Shown here piece by piece: positions 42,708 through 52,643 of a DNA stretch of 64,000 nucleotides (the stretch's first letter is position 1; each line of letters begins with the position of its first letter). The notes below the pieces were generated by a model. That model was not told where the DNA came from and ran no database searches. It worked only from the letters and a program-made list of their open reading frames with translations. A program made the position numbers and the translations under genes. Origin of the DNA: Treponema sp. (GTDB taxonomy: Bacteria > Spirochaetota > Spirochaetia > Treponematales > Treponemataceae); NCBI GenBank assembly GCA_024682655.1, contig JAIKYZ010000108.1, forward strand, positions 41,377-105,376, in the 5' to 3' direction.

Positions 42708-45700
42708 ATGAGTGAAAAAAAATTCGATAAATATCAAAAAGCTGCAATTAATGCTGTAAATAATTCTGTTGTAAGTGCAGGTGCAGGTTCAGGTAAAACA
42801 ACAGTCCTTTCTGAACGTTTCCTTCACCTTATTCAAAAAGAAAATGGCTGTAATGTCGATGAAATCTTAACTTTGACTTTTACTAAAAAAGCCACAGTTG
42901 AAATGTCAGACAGAATCTACAAGGTTTTAAAAGAAAAAGCTCCTGACCAGGCTGCAAACTTCTACAAGGCAAATATCAAAACTTTGGATTCTTATTGTAA
43001 TTCGGTAGCAAAATTGGGCTGCCATTTGTACGGTATTTCTCCAGATTTTATCCAGGATGATGTAAGTATTAAAAGTCAACTAATGGAAAAAGCTCTTCCT
43101 TTTATTCTTGAACACAGAGATAATCCTGCTCTAAAAGAAATGATAAGTACCAGTAATTATGAAGAAATTGCAAATGAATTATTTGTAGAACCAATTTTAA
43201 GTAATTCTTTTATAGCCCAGCCAATTGATTTTGATTTTCTTTTTCAAAAACAGGTAGAGGAGATTTTTAATAAATGGCAGGAAACCATAAAAACTGTAGA
43301 CGACCAGTTAAATTCTCTGGTAGGACTTTATAACGATTGTCCAGGTAAAAGAGACGGCGCCTTTCTTACAAATCTGAAAAATTATATTGAAGACCAGGAA
43401 ATTCCAGGCCCAGTAAGTCTGACTATCGATCAAATCCAGAATTCTGAATGTGATGAAATTGCAAAATACAGTAAGGTAATTTCAAATATCTCAAAAGTCA
43501 GTCAAAGAGGTGCCAACGGAGATGCCTACAGACCTCTTAAAGATTTATTAAATTCCCTCAAGACATCTTCATCCACTCTACTTTCTTTAGTTAATTTTGT
43601 TTATGGATATAAAATCACAAAAGAATTAATTCCTCTCTTAAAAGAATTCCAGGAGATTGTAAATAAAATCAAACGCAATTCTGGAATTTTGACTTTTAAA
43701 GATATTTCAAATATGGCACTTTGTATTTTGAGAGATCATCCAGATATTCGTAAACTTGAAAAATCTAAATATAAAGCCATTATGATTGATGAATTTCAGG
43801 ACAATAATACAATGCAGCGAGATATGCTTTTTCTCCTTGCCGAAAAACCTGAACGAATGGAAAAAGGTATTCCGGAGGTCAAAGATTTATGTCCCGATAA
43901 ACTCTTTTTTGTAGGCGATGAAAAACAGAGTATCTACCTTTTCCGTGGTGCCGAAGTAGAAGTTTTTAATGCCCTTTCCAAGGATTTTGCCGAAGGTAAT
44001 CTTGAAATGACAACAAACTACCGCTCCCATCAATCACTTATTGCGGCTTTCAATACAATTTTTGGAGGTTATTCTTATCCACCTTGCGAATTTACCGACA
44101 AGGGGGAAGTTAAAGGCCCTTCAGTTTTTTATTCTCAGGAAGATAAAATCAGACTTGAAAATGAAGGCCAGTCAATTCCAAATTACGAAGCTGTTTACCG
44201 AAAAGTTACTCTTTCCGAAGAAACTCAAAAAGAAACACTGCTTCTTAAAGGCAAGGAAAAAGAATTAAAAAAATTATATGAGCCAAACATTCACATTGCC
44301 CTCTACGATAAAGATCAGAATTCTGTCGCAAATAAAAATGACCTTATTGAAGAAGAAGCCGAAGCAGAATGGGTTAGTTTAAAAATACAAGAGCTGATAG
44401 AAAATGGAAAAGACCCTTCTGACATAGCAATTTTAATGCGTTCTTATAGTCTTCAGCCCTTGTACGAAAGAACCCTGCTTAGACATGGAATTCCTTACAA
44501 TACTGAATGTGTTACAGGTTTTTATTCTGATGGTCCAATTAATGATTTAATGGCCTTTTTAAGATTAATTGTTTACCCGGAAGAATCAAACTCTTATGCT
44601 CAGATATTAAGATCTCCATTTACAAATCTTTCGATTCCCGAAAGCCTTGCAATTCTTTCTGAAAATAAGCCTGCTTTTGAAAAATTAGATAAAGATATTT
44701 TAAGTGGAAAAAGTTTAGAAATTTATCAAAAAACCGGTGATTTTTATCGAAATTTGGTAAATTCTGCCAAATTTGAACCAATTTCCACCTTAATTTCACG
44801 ATTATGGTACGAAATTGGATATCGATATGAAACTCTTTGGAATCACACTGTCGAAATGTACGGCAAACTTTATGACCTTTTATTTGAACTTGCCCGCCAG
44901 GCTGATGAAGAAAATTCTGGTCTACCAAATTTTGTTGATTCAATCGCTGAGTATAAAGACGAATCTGCAAGACTTGAAAATATGGATATTCCTCTGGAAC
45001 AAAAGAACGGTGTTCATATTTTGACAATTTTCAAAAGTAAAGGTTTGGAATATGACACAGTATTTATTATTGCTTCTCATAAGGGTTCTAAAAAAGATAA
45101 TAATGCATCTCCAGTATTCAGCAGTAAGGATTTTGGAATTACAATTAATACACCGGCCTATCCGGATGATAGCTTTACAAAAGCAGGTCAATACTTTTAC
45201 GACAAAGTAAAGGCCCTGAAATTAAGCAAACGTTCGGCTGAATTAAGAAGACTGACTTATGTAGCAATTACCAGAGCAAAAAAAGAAGTTTATATAACAA
45301 ACGGAAAATATGCAAAATCAAAAGATGCCTCTGTTTATTCTCCGGGCGGCGAAAGTAATCCAGATACAATTTTTAAGATTCTTGAACCTATAATCAATTA
45401 CTATACAGAAGACGAAAACTCAGGTGACTCTCCCTTTGATATAGAAAATATTCCTCCACTTCCTAGATTTGCAGACCAGGATAATCCTAAGATTCGCAAA
45501 AATACTGTTTCTGACAAATTCATTCTGTTAAATGAACTGGAAAAAAATAATCTTTATCAAAAGGCCCAGGATTCTGGACTTGTAATTACAAAAGATCAGG
45601 TAAAAGCAAAATATACATCACCTAGTAAACTACACCCTTCGGACCAGGAAGATACAAATTGGACAGAAAATAAAGATAATCAAAAGGTATTATTTGCAGA

Positions 45701-46295
45701 AATTAATCAAATTGTAAGAGATTCTATTCCAAAGGCCGAATTTGAAAAGGCAAAGGCAGATAAAGATTATATTCCTCAGCCTCGTTTTGGATTTAATGAT
45801 TTTGGTACAATTGCCCACGCCTATATGGAAGCTGAATTAAATAAAAGCCCTGTTGATGTTCCAAATAAATGCTGGCTTGGCCTGGACAATAAGAAAGAAA
45901 AGATTGATTTGGTAGACAGAATCTGTAAACAAATGGCAGAAGGGTTCAAAAACTCTGAAATTGGAAAAAAAGCAATCACTTCAAAAGAACATCATGCAGA
46001 ATTTGCCTTCAAAAGTAGAGTGGTAGACAGAATTATTAAAGGAATTATAGACCTTGTATTTGTTAATCCAGATGGAACTTACACTGTTTTAGATTACAAA
46101 ACAAATCAGGAAGAGATTCCAGAAATCTACTATAAACAGCTGGCTTGTTATAGGCAGGCGGTTTCTCAAATGTTTAATGTTGAAGCAAAATCTATTAACT
46201 GCGTCTTGTTTTATCTCCGCTCAGGACATTGTATAGATATCACAGAGGAATGCGATAAGATAAATCTTGAAGAAGCAGTTAAAGAGATTTCCTAA
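42708..46295 (+). CDS. addA: AddA-like UvrD-family helicase/nuclease
   Basis: The 1195-residue protein has UvrD-type helicase motifs in order: Q-motif FDKYQKAAIN, Walker A SAGAGSGKTTVL, Walker B IMIDEFQDNN, GDEKQSIYLFRGAE, TNYRSH, TIFKSKGLEYD and YVAITRAKKEVY. A C-terminal PD-(D/E)XK nuclease follows, with HAEFAFKSRVVDRIIKGIIDLVF-type strands and VLDYKTNQ. With AddB it forms a RecBCD-type end-resection enzyme. GAAGGA precedes the start, and 3 nt separate it from addB, so they are co-translated. The length is normal. Confidence 0.95.
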   Translation: MSEKKFDKYQKAAINAVNNSVVSAGAGSGKTTVLSERFLHLIQKENGCNVDEILTLTFTKKATVEMSDRIYKVLKEKAPDQAANFYKANIKTLDSYCNSVAKLGCHLYGISPDFIQDDVSIKSQLMEKALPFILEHRDNPALKEMISTSNYEEIANELFVEPILSNSFIAQPIDFDFLFQKQVEEIFNKWQETIKTVDDQLNSLVGLYNDCPGKRDGAFLTNLKNYIEDQEIPGPVSLTIDQIQNSECDEIAKYSKVISNISKVSQRGANGDAYRPLKDLLNSLKTSSSTLLSLVNFVYGYKITKELIPLLKEFQEIVNKIKRNSGILTFKDISNMALCILRDHPDIRKLEKSKYKAIMIDEFQDNNTMQRDMLFLLAEKPERMEKGIPEVKDLCPDKLFFVGDEKQSIYLFRGAEVEVFNALSKDFAEGNLEMTTNYRSHQSLIAAFNTIFGGYSYPPCEFTDKGEVKGPSVFYSQEDKIRLENEGQSIPNYEAVYRKVTLSEETQKETLLLKGKEKELKKLYEPNIHIALYDKDQNSVANKNDLIEEEAEAEWVSLKIQELIENGKDPSDIAILMRSYSLQPLYERTLLRHGIPYNTECVTGFYSDGPINDLMAFLRLIVYPEESNSYAQILRSPFTNLSIPESLAILSENKPAFEKLDKDILSGKSLEIYQKTGDFYRNLVNSAKFEPISTLISRLWYEIGYRYETLWNHTVEMYGKLYDLLFELARQADEENSGLPNFVDSIAEYKDESARLENMDIPLEQKNGVHILTIFKSKGLEYDTVFIIASHKGSKKDNNASPVFSSKDFGITINTPAYPDDSFTKAGQYFYDKVKALKLSKRSAELRRLTYVAITRAKKEVYITNGKYAKSKDASVYSPGGESNPDTIFKILEPIINYYTEDENSGDSPFDIENIPPLPRFADQDNPKIRKNTVSDKFILLNELEKNNLYQKAQDSGLVITKDQVKAKYTSPSKLHPSDQEDTNWTENKDNQKVLFAEINQIVRDSIPKAEFEKAKADKDYIPQPRFGFNDFGTIAHAYMEAELNKSPVDVPNKCWLGLDNKKEKIDLVDRICKQMAEGFKNSEIGKKAITSKEHHAEFAFKSRVVDRIIKGIIDLVFVNPDGTYTVLDYKTNQEEIPEIYYKQLACYRQAVSQMFNVEAKSINCVLFYLRSGHCIDITEECDKINLEEAVKEIS

Positions 46296-46301
46296 AAAAT
46301 C

Positions 46302-46700
46302 TTAAAGAACAGAAACATCTGCACAAGCAACAATGTTTATGCTGGTTCCCAGAATATCGTAAAGTAAAACATCGCCTCTTTTAATAGGGGCTTTTACTTT
46401 TGCTCTTCTTACTACTTCCATACATTCCAGAAGCATATTTTTAGGAACTTCGCCAAGGGTTTTTACAGGAACAACATCAAGATTTCCATTTTCTACGGCC
46501 ATTGTTGTTGTCAGAGTTCTTGTTGGATTTAACAGCTCTTTTTTTGCATAATTTGCACCGCGGGGACAACCATTATCTGTAACATTTGTAACAGTCTTGT
46601 TTTTTCCGTCATCTTCTATTGTTACTTCCATTGAACAGCCCATTGGACAAATAATACAAGTCATAGGAACTGTTTCTCTTTTAATTTCATTATTTTCCAT
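46302..46700 (-). CDS. DUF1667 small cysteine protein of the glycerol operon
   Basis: The 132-residue cytoplasmic protein has CxxCxxxC (CIICPMGC) near the N-terminus and a fourth cysteine in NGCPRGANYA, a likely iron-sulfur site. A C-terminal domain contains KVKAPIKRGDVL. DUF1667 proteins are regularly encoded with a G3P dehydrogenase and an FAD oxidoreductase, as here, and are thought to be part of that electron-transfer unit. AAAGGAG precedes the ATG and abuts the edge of the hairpin repeat at 46713-46833. Confidence 0.88.
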   Translation of the reverse strand: MENNEIKRETVPMTCIICPMGCSMEVTIEDDGKNKTVTNVTDNGCPRGANYAKKELLNPTRTLTTTMAVENGNLDVVPVKTLGEVPKNMLLECMEVVRRAKVKAPIKRGDVLLYDILGTSINIVACADVSVL

Positions 46701-46712
46701 ATCAATTCTCCT

Positions 46713-46833
46713 TTAAAATCAAATACCGCAGGTTGTTTCAACAACCGAGGATATTTGATTCGCAATATAAGAGTTTCGCAAGAAACTCTAAATTAAATTG
46801 AATGGCGATATTTTAGCCATTCAATTTAAACCT
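46713..46833. repeat. Three-hairpin modular repeat, copy 2 (121 bp)
   Basis: The same three stem-loops as at 295-415, with one substitution. It lies inside the glycerol operon between the FAD oxidoreductase and DUF1667 genes. The element edge TTTTAAAGGAG supplies or abuts the Shine-Dalgarno of the DUF1667 gene. Confidence 0.9.
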
Positions 46834-46848
46834 CCACTTTACTTTGAA

Positions 46849-48147
46849 CTATTCAACGTCTTCTTCTGGAAGTTCAATGGCAACTGTAATGTTGTCTTTA
46901 ACCTTTGCCAGTTGATCGGCTTTTAATTCAACAACCTGCATTTCTCCAGGGCGGACAATTTTTTTCTTAATAGAGCGAATTCTTTCGTTATTACTTGAAA
47001 TTACAATTGTTACATCGCGGTAAACATCGGTTGCCCTGAACATTATAGAAACTGGATCTTGGCTTTCTTTTGATTCAATATACTGAGGTACGGTGTAACG
47101 AACACGATTTCCTGGCCTCAAGGTAATGTGCTCTGGATTTTGAATCTTCTTTCCCTGTACATATTTTGCGGCATTTTCTCCGGCCCTTAAACTTTCGGCA
47201 GTTACAAAATCAACAAGGTCGTGAACATGAACTGTATTTCCACAGGCGAATATTCCTTCCACAGAAGTTTGCATTCTTTCGTTAACAATTGGACCAGAAG
47301 TACTACTGTCAATTGCAACACCACAGGCAGTCGAAATTTCATTTTCTGGAATAAGACCAACAGAAAGTAATAAAGTATCACATTCAATGTATTCTTCTGT
47401 ACCAGGGATTGGTTTTCTCTTGGAATCAACAGCCGCAACTGTAACCCCCTGAACCCTGTCTTTTCCGTGAATTTCTGTGATTGTATGGCTGAATTTAAGT
47501 GGAATATTAAAATTTTCTACACACTGTACAATGTTTCTTTTTAATCCGGCGCTAAAAGGCATAAGTTCACAAACTAATTTTACTTCGGCGCCTTCAAGAG
47601 TTAAACGTCTGGCCATAATCAAACCAATATCACCAGAACCTAAAATTACAACTTTTTTTCCAGGTAAATATCCGTCTATATTAACAAATCTCTGGGCTGA
47701 ACCAGCAGTAAAAATTCCTGCAGGACGAGTACCAGGAATTACCAGGGCACCACGAGTTCTTTCACGACAACCCATTGCAAGAATAATTGCCTTAGCTTTT
47801 ATGTGCATCAAACCGTCTTTTGTGTTGATTGCAGTTACCAGATGTAAGGAATTACCCTGGCCGTCCTTTTCCGAAATATTATTTACTTCCAGAACCATGG
47901 TATCGGTTTTATATTCAATTCCTAATTCTTCTACCTGGTCAGAAAATCTTGCGGCATATTCAGGACCAGTTAATTCTTCTCCAAAATAATGAAGGCCAAA
48001 ACCGTTGTGAATACACTGTAAAAGGATTCCACCAATTCTTGTATCTCTTTCTAAAATTAAAATGCTATCTGTTCCATTCTTCTTTGCAGAAATCGCTGCT
48101 GCCATTCCAGCAGGACCTCCACCTATTACTACTATATCGTACTCCAT
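46849..48147 (-). CDS. NAD(P)/FAD-dependent oxidoreductase of the glycerol operon
   Basis: The 432-residue pyridine-nucleotide-disulfide-type flavoprotein has an FAD fold VVIGGGPAGMAAAISA, a GGILLQCIHNGFG active-site region with one Cys, a NAD fold VVILGSGDIGLIMARR and GIFACGNTVHVHD. It probably couples the G3P dehydrogenase to NAD(P) or an electron carrier with DUF1667. GGGAG precedes the start. The 70-bp gap to the upstream gene holds one intact (about 48196-48208) and one degenerate motif copy. Confidence 0.9.
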   Translation of the reverse strand: MEYDIVVIGGGPAGMAAAISAKKNGTDSILILERDTRIGGILLQCIHNGFGLHYFGEELTGPEYAARFSDQVEELGIEYKTDTMVLEVNNISEKDGQGNSLHLVTAINTKDGLMHIKAKAIILAMGCRERTRGALVIPGTRPAGIFTAGSAQRFVNIDGYLPGKKVVILGSGDIGLIMARRLTLEGAEVKLVCELMPFSAGLKRNIVQCVENFNIPLKFSHTITEIHGKDRVQGVTVAAVDSKRKPIPGTEEYIECDTLLLSVGLIPENEISTACGVAIDSSTSGPIVNERMQTSVEGIFACGNTVHVHDLVDFVTAESLRAGENAAKYVQGKKIQNPEHITLRPGNRVRYTVPQYIESKESQDPVSIMFRATDVYRDVTIVISSNNERIRSIKKKIVRPGEMQVVELKADQLAKVKDNITVAIELPEEDVE

Positions 48148-48217
48148 TGCTTGCTCCCTTGGGGGACAGCCCCCTAATAATTCTTAAAATTCCAGGGGGA
48201 CAGACCCCTACACTTTT

Positions 48218-49681
48218 CTACCTTGTATTTGAATTCAAAATATAAGAAGAGCCGCCTTTTTTAGTGACCGAAGTCATTGGAATATCAAGTTCCCTGCTTA
48301 TAATTTCAGTTACGCGAGGAGAACAGAATCCACTTTGACAGCGTCCCATTCCGGCTCGGGTACGTCTTTTTACACCATCAAGATCTTTTGCCCCAACAGG
48401 ACATTTTATTGATTGAACAATTTCGGCCTCGGTAATCATTTCGCAGCGACAAATCATTCGGCCGTAGAGAGGATTTTCTTCTATCAACTGAGATTTTCTT
48501 TCATCACAAGCATTTTTAAATGATTCAATTCCCTTTCTTACAGCAATAAAATCTTTATTTTTTTCTAATTTCTTTCCAAGGGATTTTTCTACAAGTTTTG
48601 TAACATAGATTCCAATTGCAGGTGCAGCCGATAATCCAGGAGAACAAATTCCTGCAACATTGATAAATCTTTTTACTTTTGCATCTTCCTCAATAATAAA
48701 ATCATTTACCGGGCTTCCATCTGAATTGTAGGCAATTGCACGAATTCCCGCAAAAGAATTGATAATATTTCTTCGTGGAATATTAGGGATTGTCTTTTCT
48801 CCCTTGTCCAGAACTAAATCCTGTCCACTTCTTGTTGTTGATGTATCTTCCTTAGAATTAAGATCTGCAGCAGTTGGGCCAACCAAAATATTACCATCGG
48901 CAGTTTGAGTTACCAGAATTCCTTTTCCTAAAGCATCAGGGCACTGGAAAAGTGTATGATTTGCGAGACTTTTGCATTTATTATCCAGGAGGAAATATTC
49001 GCCGCGACGGGGTTTAATCACAAAATCACGAGCCCCGGCCATTGCGCTAATTTTATCTGCAAAAAGGCCAGCAGCATTAATAACCACTCTGGAACTGATA
49101 TCATTCTTACCAGTGTGTAAAATCCATAAATCATCGGCTTTTTCTGGAGCTGTAATTGAATGAACTTCAGTTTCTGTAAATAATTTTACGCCATTTATTA
49201 CTGCACTTTCAGAAATTGCCCAGGTTGCCATATAAGGACTTACAATTCCAGCAGATTCAGCTAATAATGCTCCCACAGCTTCTTCATTGATATTTGGCTC
49301 AAGTTCTCTTAATTCTTCCTGATTTAAAATCTTCATTCCAGGAACGCCATTTTCAATTCCGCGGTCATAAAGTTTTTTGATATGTTTTAAATCTTCTTCA
49401 TTAAAAGCAACAACTAATGAACCAATATTTTTATAATCAAAATGTAGTAATTCGGATAATTCCGGATACATTACTGTACCTTCTACATTTAATTTTGCCA
49501 TTAAAGATCCAGGAATAGGGTCATAGCCCGCATGAATAATTCCAGAATTTGCCTTTGATGTACCACAAGAAACATCATCTTCTTTTTCAATAATACAAAT
49601 ATTAAGTTTATATTTTGAAAGTTCACGAGCTATAGAAGCTCCAATAATTCCAGCTCCTATAATTGCAACGTCATAAATCAT
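48218..49681 (-). CDS. FAD-dependent glycerol-3-phosphate dehydrogenase with BFD-like 2Fe-2S domain
   Basis: The 487-residue protein has an N-terminal FAD fold, YDVAIIGAGIIGASIARELS. A DAO-family body follows with GLSAAPAIG, then a C-terminal BFD-like domain with four cysteines (ICRC and GRCQSGFC). It oxidises glycerol-3-phosphate to DHAP and hands electrons to the FAD oxidoreductase encoded next. The ATG at 49681 is chosen (GGAG 5 nt upstream) rather than the GTG two codons earlier. It lies 40 nt downstream of glpK in one operon. Related to GlpA and to LhgO-type enzymes, with context favouring G3P. Confidence 0.88.
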   Translation of the reverse strand: MIYDVAIIGAGIIGASIARELSKYKLNICIIEKEDDVSCGTSKANSGIIHAGYDPIPGSLMAKLNVEGTVMYPELSELLHFDYKNIGSLVVAFNEEDLKHIKKLYDRGIENGVPGMKILNQEELRELEPNINEEAVGALLAESAGIVSPYMATWAISESAVINGVKLFTETEVHSITAPEKADDLWILHTGKNDISSRVVINAAGLFADKISAMAGARDFVIKPRRGEYFLLDNKCKSLANHTLFQCPDALGKGILVTQTADGNILVGPTAADLNSKEDTSTTRSGQDLVLDKGEKTIPNIPRRNIINSFAGIRAIAYNSDGSPVNDFIIEEDAKVKRFINVAGICSPGLSAAPAIGIYVTKLVEKSLGKKLEKNKDFIAVRKGIESFKNACDERKSQLIEENPLYGRMICRCEMITEAEIVQSIKCPVGAKDLDGVKRRTRAGMGRCQSGFCSPRVTEIISRELDIPMTSVTKKGGSSYILNSNTR

Positions 49682-49721
49682 ATGCACTCCTATAAAATCA
49701 ACAAATATTTACAAATTGCTA

Positions 49722-51215
49722 CTAGTTATCTACCCAGTTTTTTGCTCTTTCAACAGCCTTTTTCCAGCCTTTATATAATTCATCCCGCTTAGCTTCATCC
49801 ATGTTTGGAGAGAAGATTCTTTCGGTTTCTCGTCTTTCTAGAATTTCTTCTTTACTCTTCCAGAATCCGGTTGCTAAACCTGCCAGATAAGCGGCACCCA
49901 GGGCTGTTGTTTCTACATTTTTTGGTCTGCAAACTTTTGTATTTAAAATATCTGCCTGAAATTGCATCATGATATTACTTACGCAAGCACCACCATCAAC
50001 ATTCAGGGTATTAATTTTTGTACCAGAATCTTTTACCATGGTATCAAGAACATCTTTTACCTCGTAAGCAATTCCTTCCAAGGCTGCACGACAGATATGT
50101 GCTTTTTTTACTCCACGAGTAAGACCAACTAAAGTTCCGCGAGCATACATATCCCAATAAGGAGTTCCAAGTCCTACAAAGGCAGGAACAAGATAAGCTC
50201 CGTTTGTATCTGGAACTGACTCTGCCAGGCGATCAATTTCTGGCGCAGAAGAAATAAGGCCAACTTCATCTCTAAGCCATTTAATTACCGCTCCACCAAT
50301 AAATACAGAACCTTCCAGGGCATATTCAATTTTTCCATTCATTCCAAGGGCGATTGTAGTTAGCAATTGTTCAGAATATACAGGTCTGTCCCCAGTGTTC
50401 ATAAGCATAAAACAACCGGTTCCATAAGTATTTTTTGCATCACCTTTATTAAAACACCCCTGTCCAAATAAGGCTGCCTGCTGATCACCAATTGCAGAGG
50501 CAATAGGAACTGTAAAACCACAAATATTACTATCTGTATTACAATAAATATCACTTGAATCACGAACTTGAGGTAAAAGACATTCAGGAATATTTAATAA
50601 ACTCAATAAATCCTTATCCCACTCACATTCGTAAATATTAAAGAGCATAGTTCTACAGGCATTGGTAACATCAGTAACATGACACTTTCCACCGCTCAAT
50701 TTCCAGATTAACCAGGTATCGATTGTGCCGGCCAACAACTCACCTTTTTCAGCTCTTTCTCTAACGCCAGGAACATTATCCAAAATCCATTTGATTTTTG
50801 TTCCGCTAAAGTAAGCATCAATTAAAAGACCGGTTTTTTCTCGGATTACATCTTTGTAACCCTTTTTCATTAATTCATCACAATAATTTGCTGTTCTTCT
50901 ACATTGCCAGACAATTGCGTTATAAACAGGCTTTCCAGTTTTTTTATCCCAGATAACTACAGTTTCACGTTGATTTGTAATTCCAATTGCGGCAATTTCA
51001 TCTTTATTGATTTCATTATCAATTAAAACACCTTCTAAAACTTTTAACTGACACTTAAAAAGTTCTTCGGCATCGTGCTCAACCCAGCCTGGATGTGGAT
51101 AATATTGAGTGAATTCCCTCTGTTTAGAACCAATCGGATGAGCATTTTCATCATAAATTATTGCTCTTGAAGAAGTAGTTCCCTGATCTAAAGCTATAAT
51201 ATACTTTTTTGCCAT
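49722..51215 (-). CDS. glpK: Glycerol kinase
   Basis: The 497-residue FGGY kinase phosphorylates glycerol at the expense of ATP. It begins [16 protein letters not shown] and has [37 protein letters not shown] and [12 protein letters not shown], all canonical. It is the first gene of a four-gene unit for glycerol use (glpK, G3P dehydrogenase, FAD oxidoreductase, DUF1667). GGAG precedes the start. A promoter with an inverted repeat lies upstream (51242-51269). The NTGDRPV segment matches 11 nt of the dispersed motif but is native to the family. Confidence 0.97.
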   Translation of the reverse strand: MAKKYIIALDQGTTSSRAIIYDENAHPIGSKQREFTQYYPHPGWVEHDAEELFKCQLKVLEGVLIDNEINKDEIAAIGITNQRETVVIWDKKTGKPVYNAIVWQCRRTANYCDELMKKGYKDVIREKTGLLIDAYFSGTKIKWILDNVPGVRERAEKGELLAGTIDTWLIWKLSGGKCHVTDVTNACRTMLFNIYECEWDKDLLSLLNIPECLLPQVRDSSDIYCNTDSNICGFTVPIASAIGDQQAALFGQGCFNKGDAKNTYGTGCFMLMNTGDRPVYSEQLLTTIALGMNGKIEYALEGSVFIGGAVIKWLRDEVGLISSAPEIDRLAESVPDTNGAYLVPAFVGLGTPYWDMYARGTLVGLTRGVKKAHICRAALEGIAYEVKDVLDTMVKDSGTKINTLNVDGGACVSNIMMQFQADILNTKVCRPKNVETTALGAAYLAGLATGFWKSKEEILERRETERIFSPNMDEAKRDELYKGWKKAVERAKNWVDN

Positions 51216-51241
51216 TTAAAAACTCCTATAAACTTAAATAA

Positions 51242-51269
51242 ATGATAGCATTACTATCATATAATGCAA
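51242..51269 (-). promoter_or_regulatory. glpK promoter with operator-like inverted repeat
   Basis: -35 TTGCAT (51269-51264), a 16-bp spacer and -10 TATCAT (51247-51242) precede glpK. ATGATAG (51242-51248) and CTATCAT (51254-51260) form a 7-bp inverted repeat covering the -10 and part of the spacer, a plausible repressor site. Confidence 0.5.
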
Positions 51270-51281
51270 GAAATTTTTTGT

Positions 51282-51319
51282 AAAAAAAAAGACTACCCGG
51301 TAATCTACCGAGCAGTCTT
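51282..51319 (-). terminator. Terminator after the tandem SGNH genes
   Basis: On the minus strand AAGACTGCTCGGTA pairs with TACCGGGTAGTCTT (51319-51306 with 51302-51289) with two G-U pairs and a 3-nt loop. A run of T follows. It separates the SGNH operon from glpK. Confidence 0.88.
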
Positions 51320-51347
51320 AAAAATTTATTTTATTTTAAGAAAATAA

Positions 51348-52628
51348 TTATTTACTATATCCCATAGCAACAATTGTAAAGCCTTCTTTTTCGCATCCTT
51401 CTGCCATACGAACTTCTACGGTGTGAGTTGCCAATTCATTTTCATCAATTATGAATTTTGGAACGCAGTTACACCAGCCGCCAGCCTTACCACCATCAAA
51501 AGTTGCCTTTAATTTTCCGTCAACATAAACATCAGCTTTACCAAATTTAACATTCAACCAGCTGCCCTGTTCCTTGTAAGTAAAAATCAAAGCTTTACAG
51601 GTAATTTCCATTACAAAAGAATCACCAGAACTTCCAGATTTATGATACCAGTTCTGTGGGAAATTTCCTTTTCCAGTTTCTTTAATTGACTGAGTTGTAA
51701 GATCAGTTCCATCAAAAGAACCTGCTTTAATTTTTACATTTTCATCATCACCTAAAATACGGGTGAAATTTGTTAATGCTTTTGATTTGAACCAATCTTC
51801 TGGAATAATAGCTGCTTCAATTAAATTCTGGGCATCAGTTTTATCAACCAAAGCCATAAGACAATCAGCCTGAAATTCATGACCCAACTTAGTTGGATGA
51901 ACCATATCTGTATAATAATCTTTCTGAGAGAACTGTCCCCTAGCAATACCATCTTTTACAATTGGTAAAACATCAATCTGTGGAATTCTGTAATATTCAG
52001 CAATACTTTTTCTGTTGTTTGCCTGATTTCCATAAGTAGCGGCAGAATACAAAGCAATTACGGCCGTTTCATCATTGGCAAGCAAAGCATTACGAACCAA
52101 AGCTTCAAAAGCTCTGGCCTGTTCATCAGAACCATCATCATTTACAGCAAATTCAATAATCAATAAATCTGGTAAATGACCTAATTTTCCAACAACATCA
52201 GATTCATAACGAGTAAGACCCAAACTTGAAGGGGTACCACTCAAACCTGCATAAGCAACGTGAACATTTTGACCATTGTTTGAAGTATAAGCCGCATTTA
52301 ATTTTCTACAGAACTGATAAGCATAACCGTCCCTAAAATTCTGAGGCCCAGCCCCTTCTGTTACCGAACCACCAAGAGCCGCAATATAAACATCCTCGCC
52401 AGCTCTAAGTTTTTCAATTACCTTTTTAAGACGATAATTATTTCCAACTGAAATCACAGCCTTGTCCATAAATTCTTTATAAACATCTTCTTCAATTCCA
52501 AAAGGACGATTTGATTTTTCTTTTTCCTCAGTCCCCTTCACTTCATTTTTACTTGCTACAGTCGAGGCACAGGAAATTAAAGCAAGAAGACTAGCTGCAA
52601 GAATTAAAGTTTTTAATAGTTTTTTCAT
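51348..52628 (-). CDS. SGNH/GDSL-family hydrolase lipoprotein, copy 2 of tandem pair
   Basis: The 426-residue protein has a lipoprotein signal ending LISCAS. The SGNH domain has block I GGSVTEGAGP (GGS in place of GDS), block III-like FAVNDDG and the catalytic DMVHPTKLGH. A C-terminal beta domain of about 120 residues follows (KADVYVDGKL, HTVEVRMAEG). Such enzymes usually remove acetyl or other acyl groups from polysaccharide. The ATG at 52628 follows GGAGG. It lies directly downstream of a paralogue with the same architecture and ends at a strong terminator. Substrate inferred only from the cellulolytic setting. Confidence 0.9.
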   Translation of the reverse strand: MKKLLKTLILAASLLALISCASTVASKNEVKGTEEKEKSNRPFGIEEDVYKEFMDKAVISVGNNYRLKKVIEKLRAGEDVYIAALGGSVTEGAGPQNFRDGYAYQFCRKLNAAYTSNNGQNVHVAYAGLSGTPSSLGLTRYESDVVGKLGHLPDLLIIEFAVNDDGSDEQARAFEALVRNALLANDETAVIALYSAATYGNQANNRKSIAEYYRIPQIDVLPIVKDGIARGQFSQKDYYTDMVHPTKLGHEFQADCLMALVDKTDAQNLIEAAIIPEDWFKSKALTNFTRILGDDENVKIKAGSFDGTDLTTQSIKETGKGNFPQNWYHKSGSSGDSFVMEITCKALIFTYKEQGSWLNVKFGKADVYVDGKLKATFDGGKAGGWCNCVPKFIIDENELATHTVEVRMAEGCEKEGFTIVAMGYSK

Positions 52629-52643
52629 TTTATCCTCCAAAAA

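Noticed and set aside
50384..50395. Partial motif in glpK (NTGDRPV) as an insertion
   Set aside because: Glycerol kinases have NTG[ED][KR]xV here with the same spacing, and only 11 nt match. It is native sequence.
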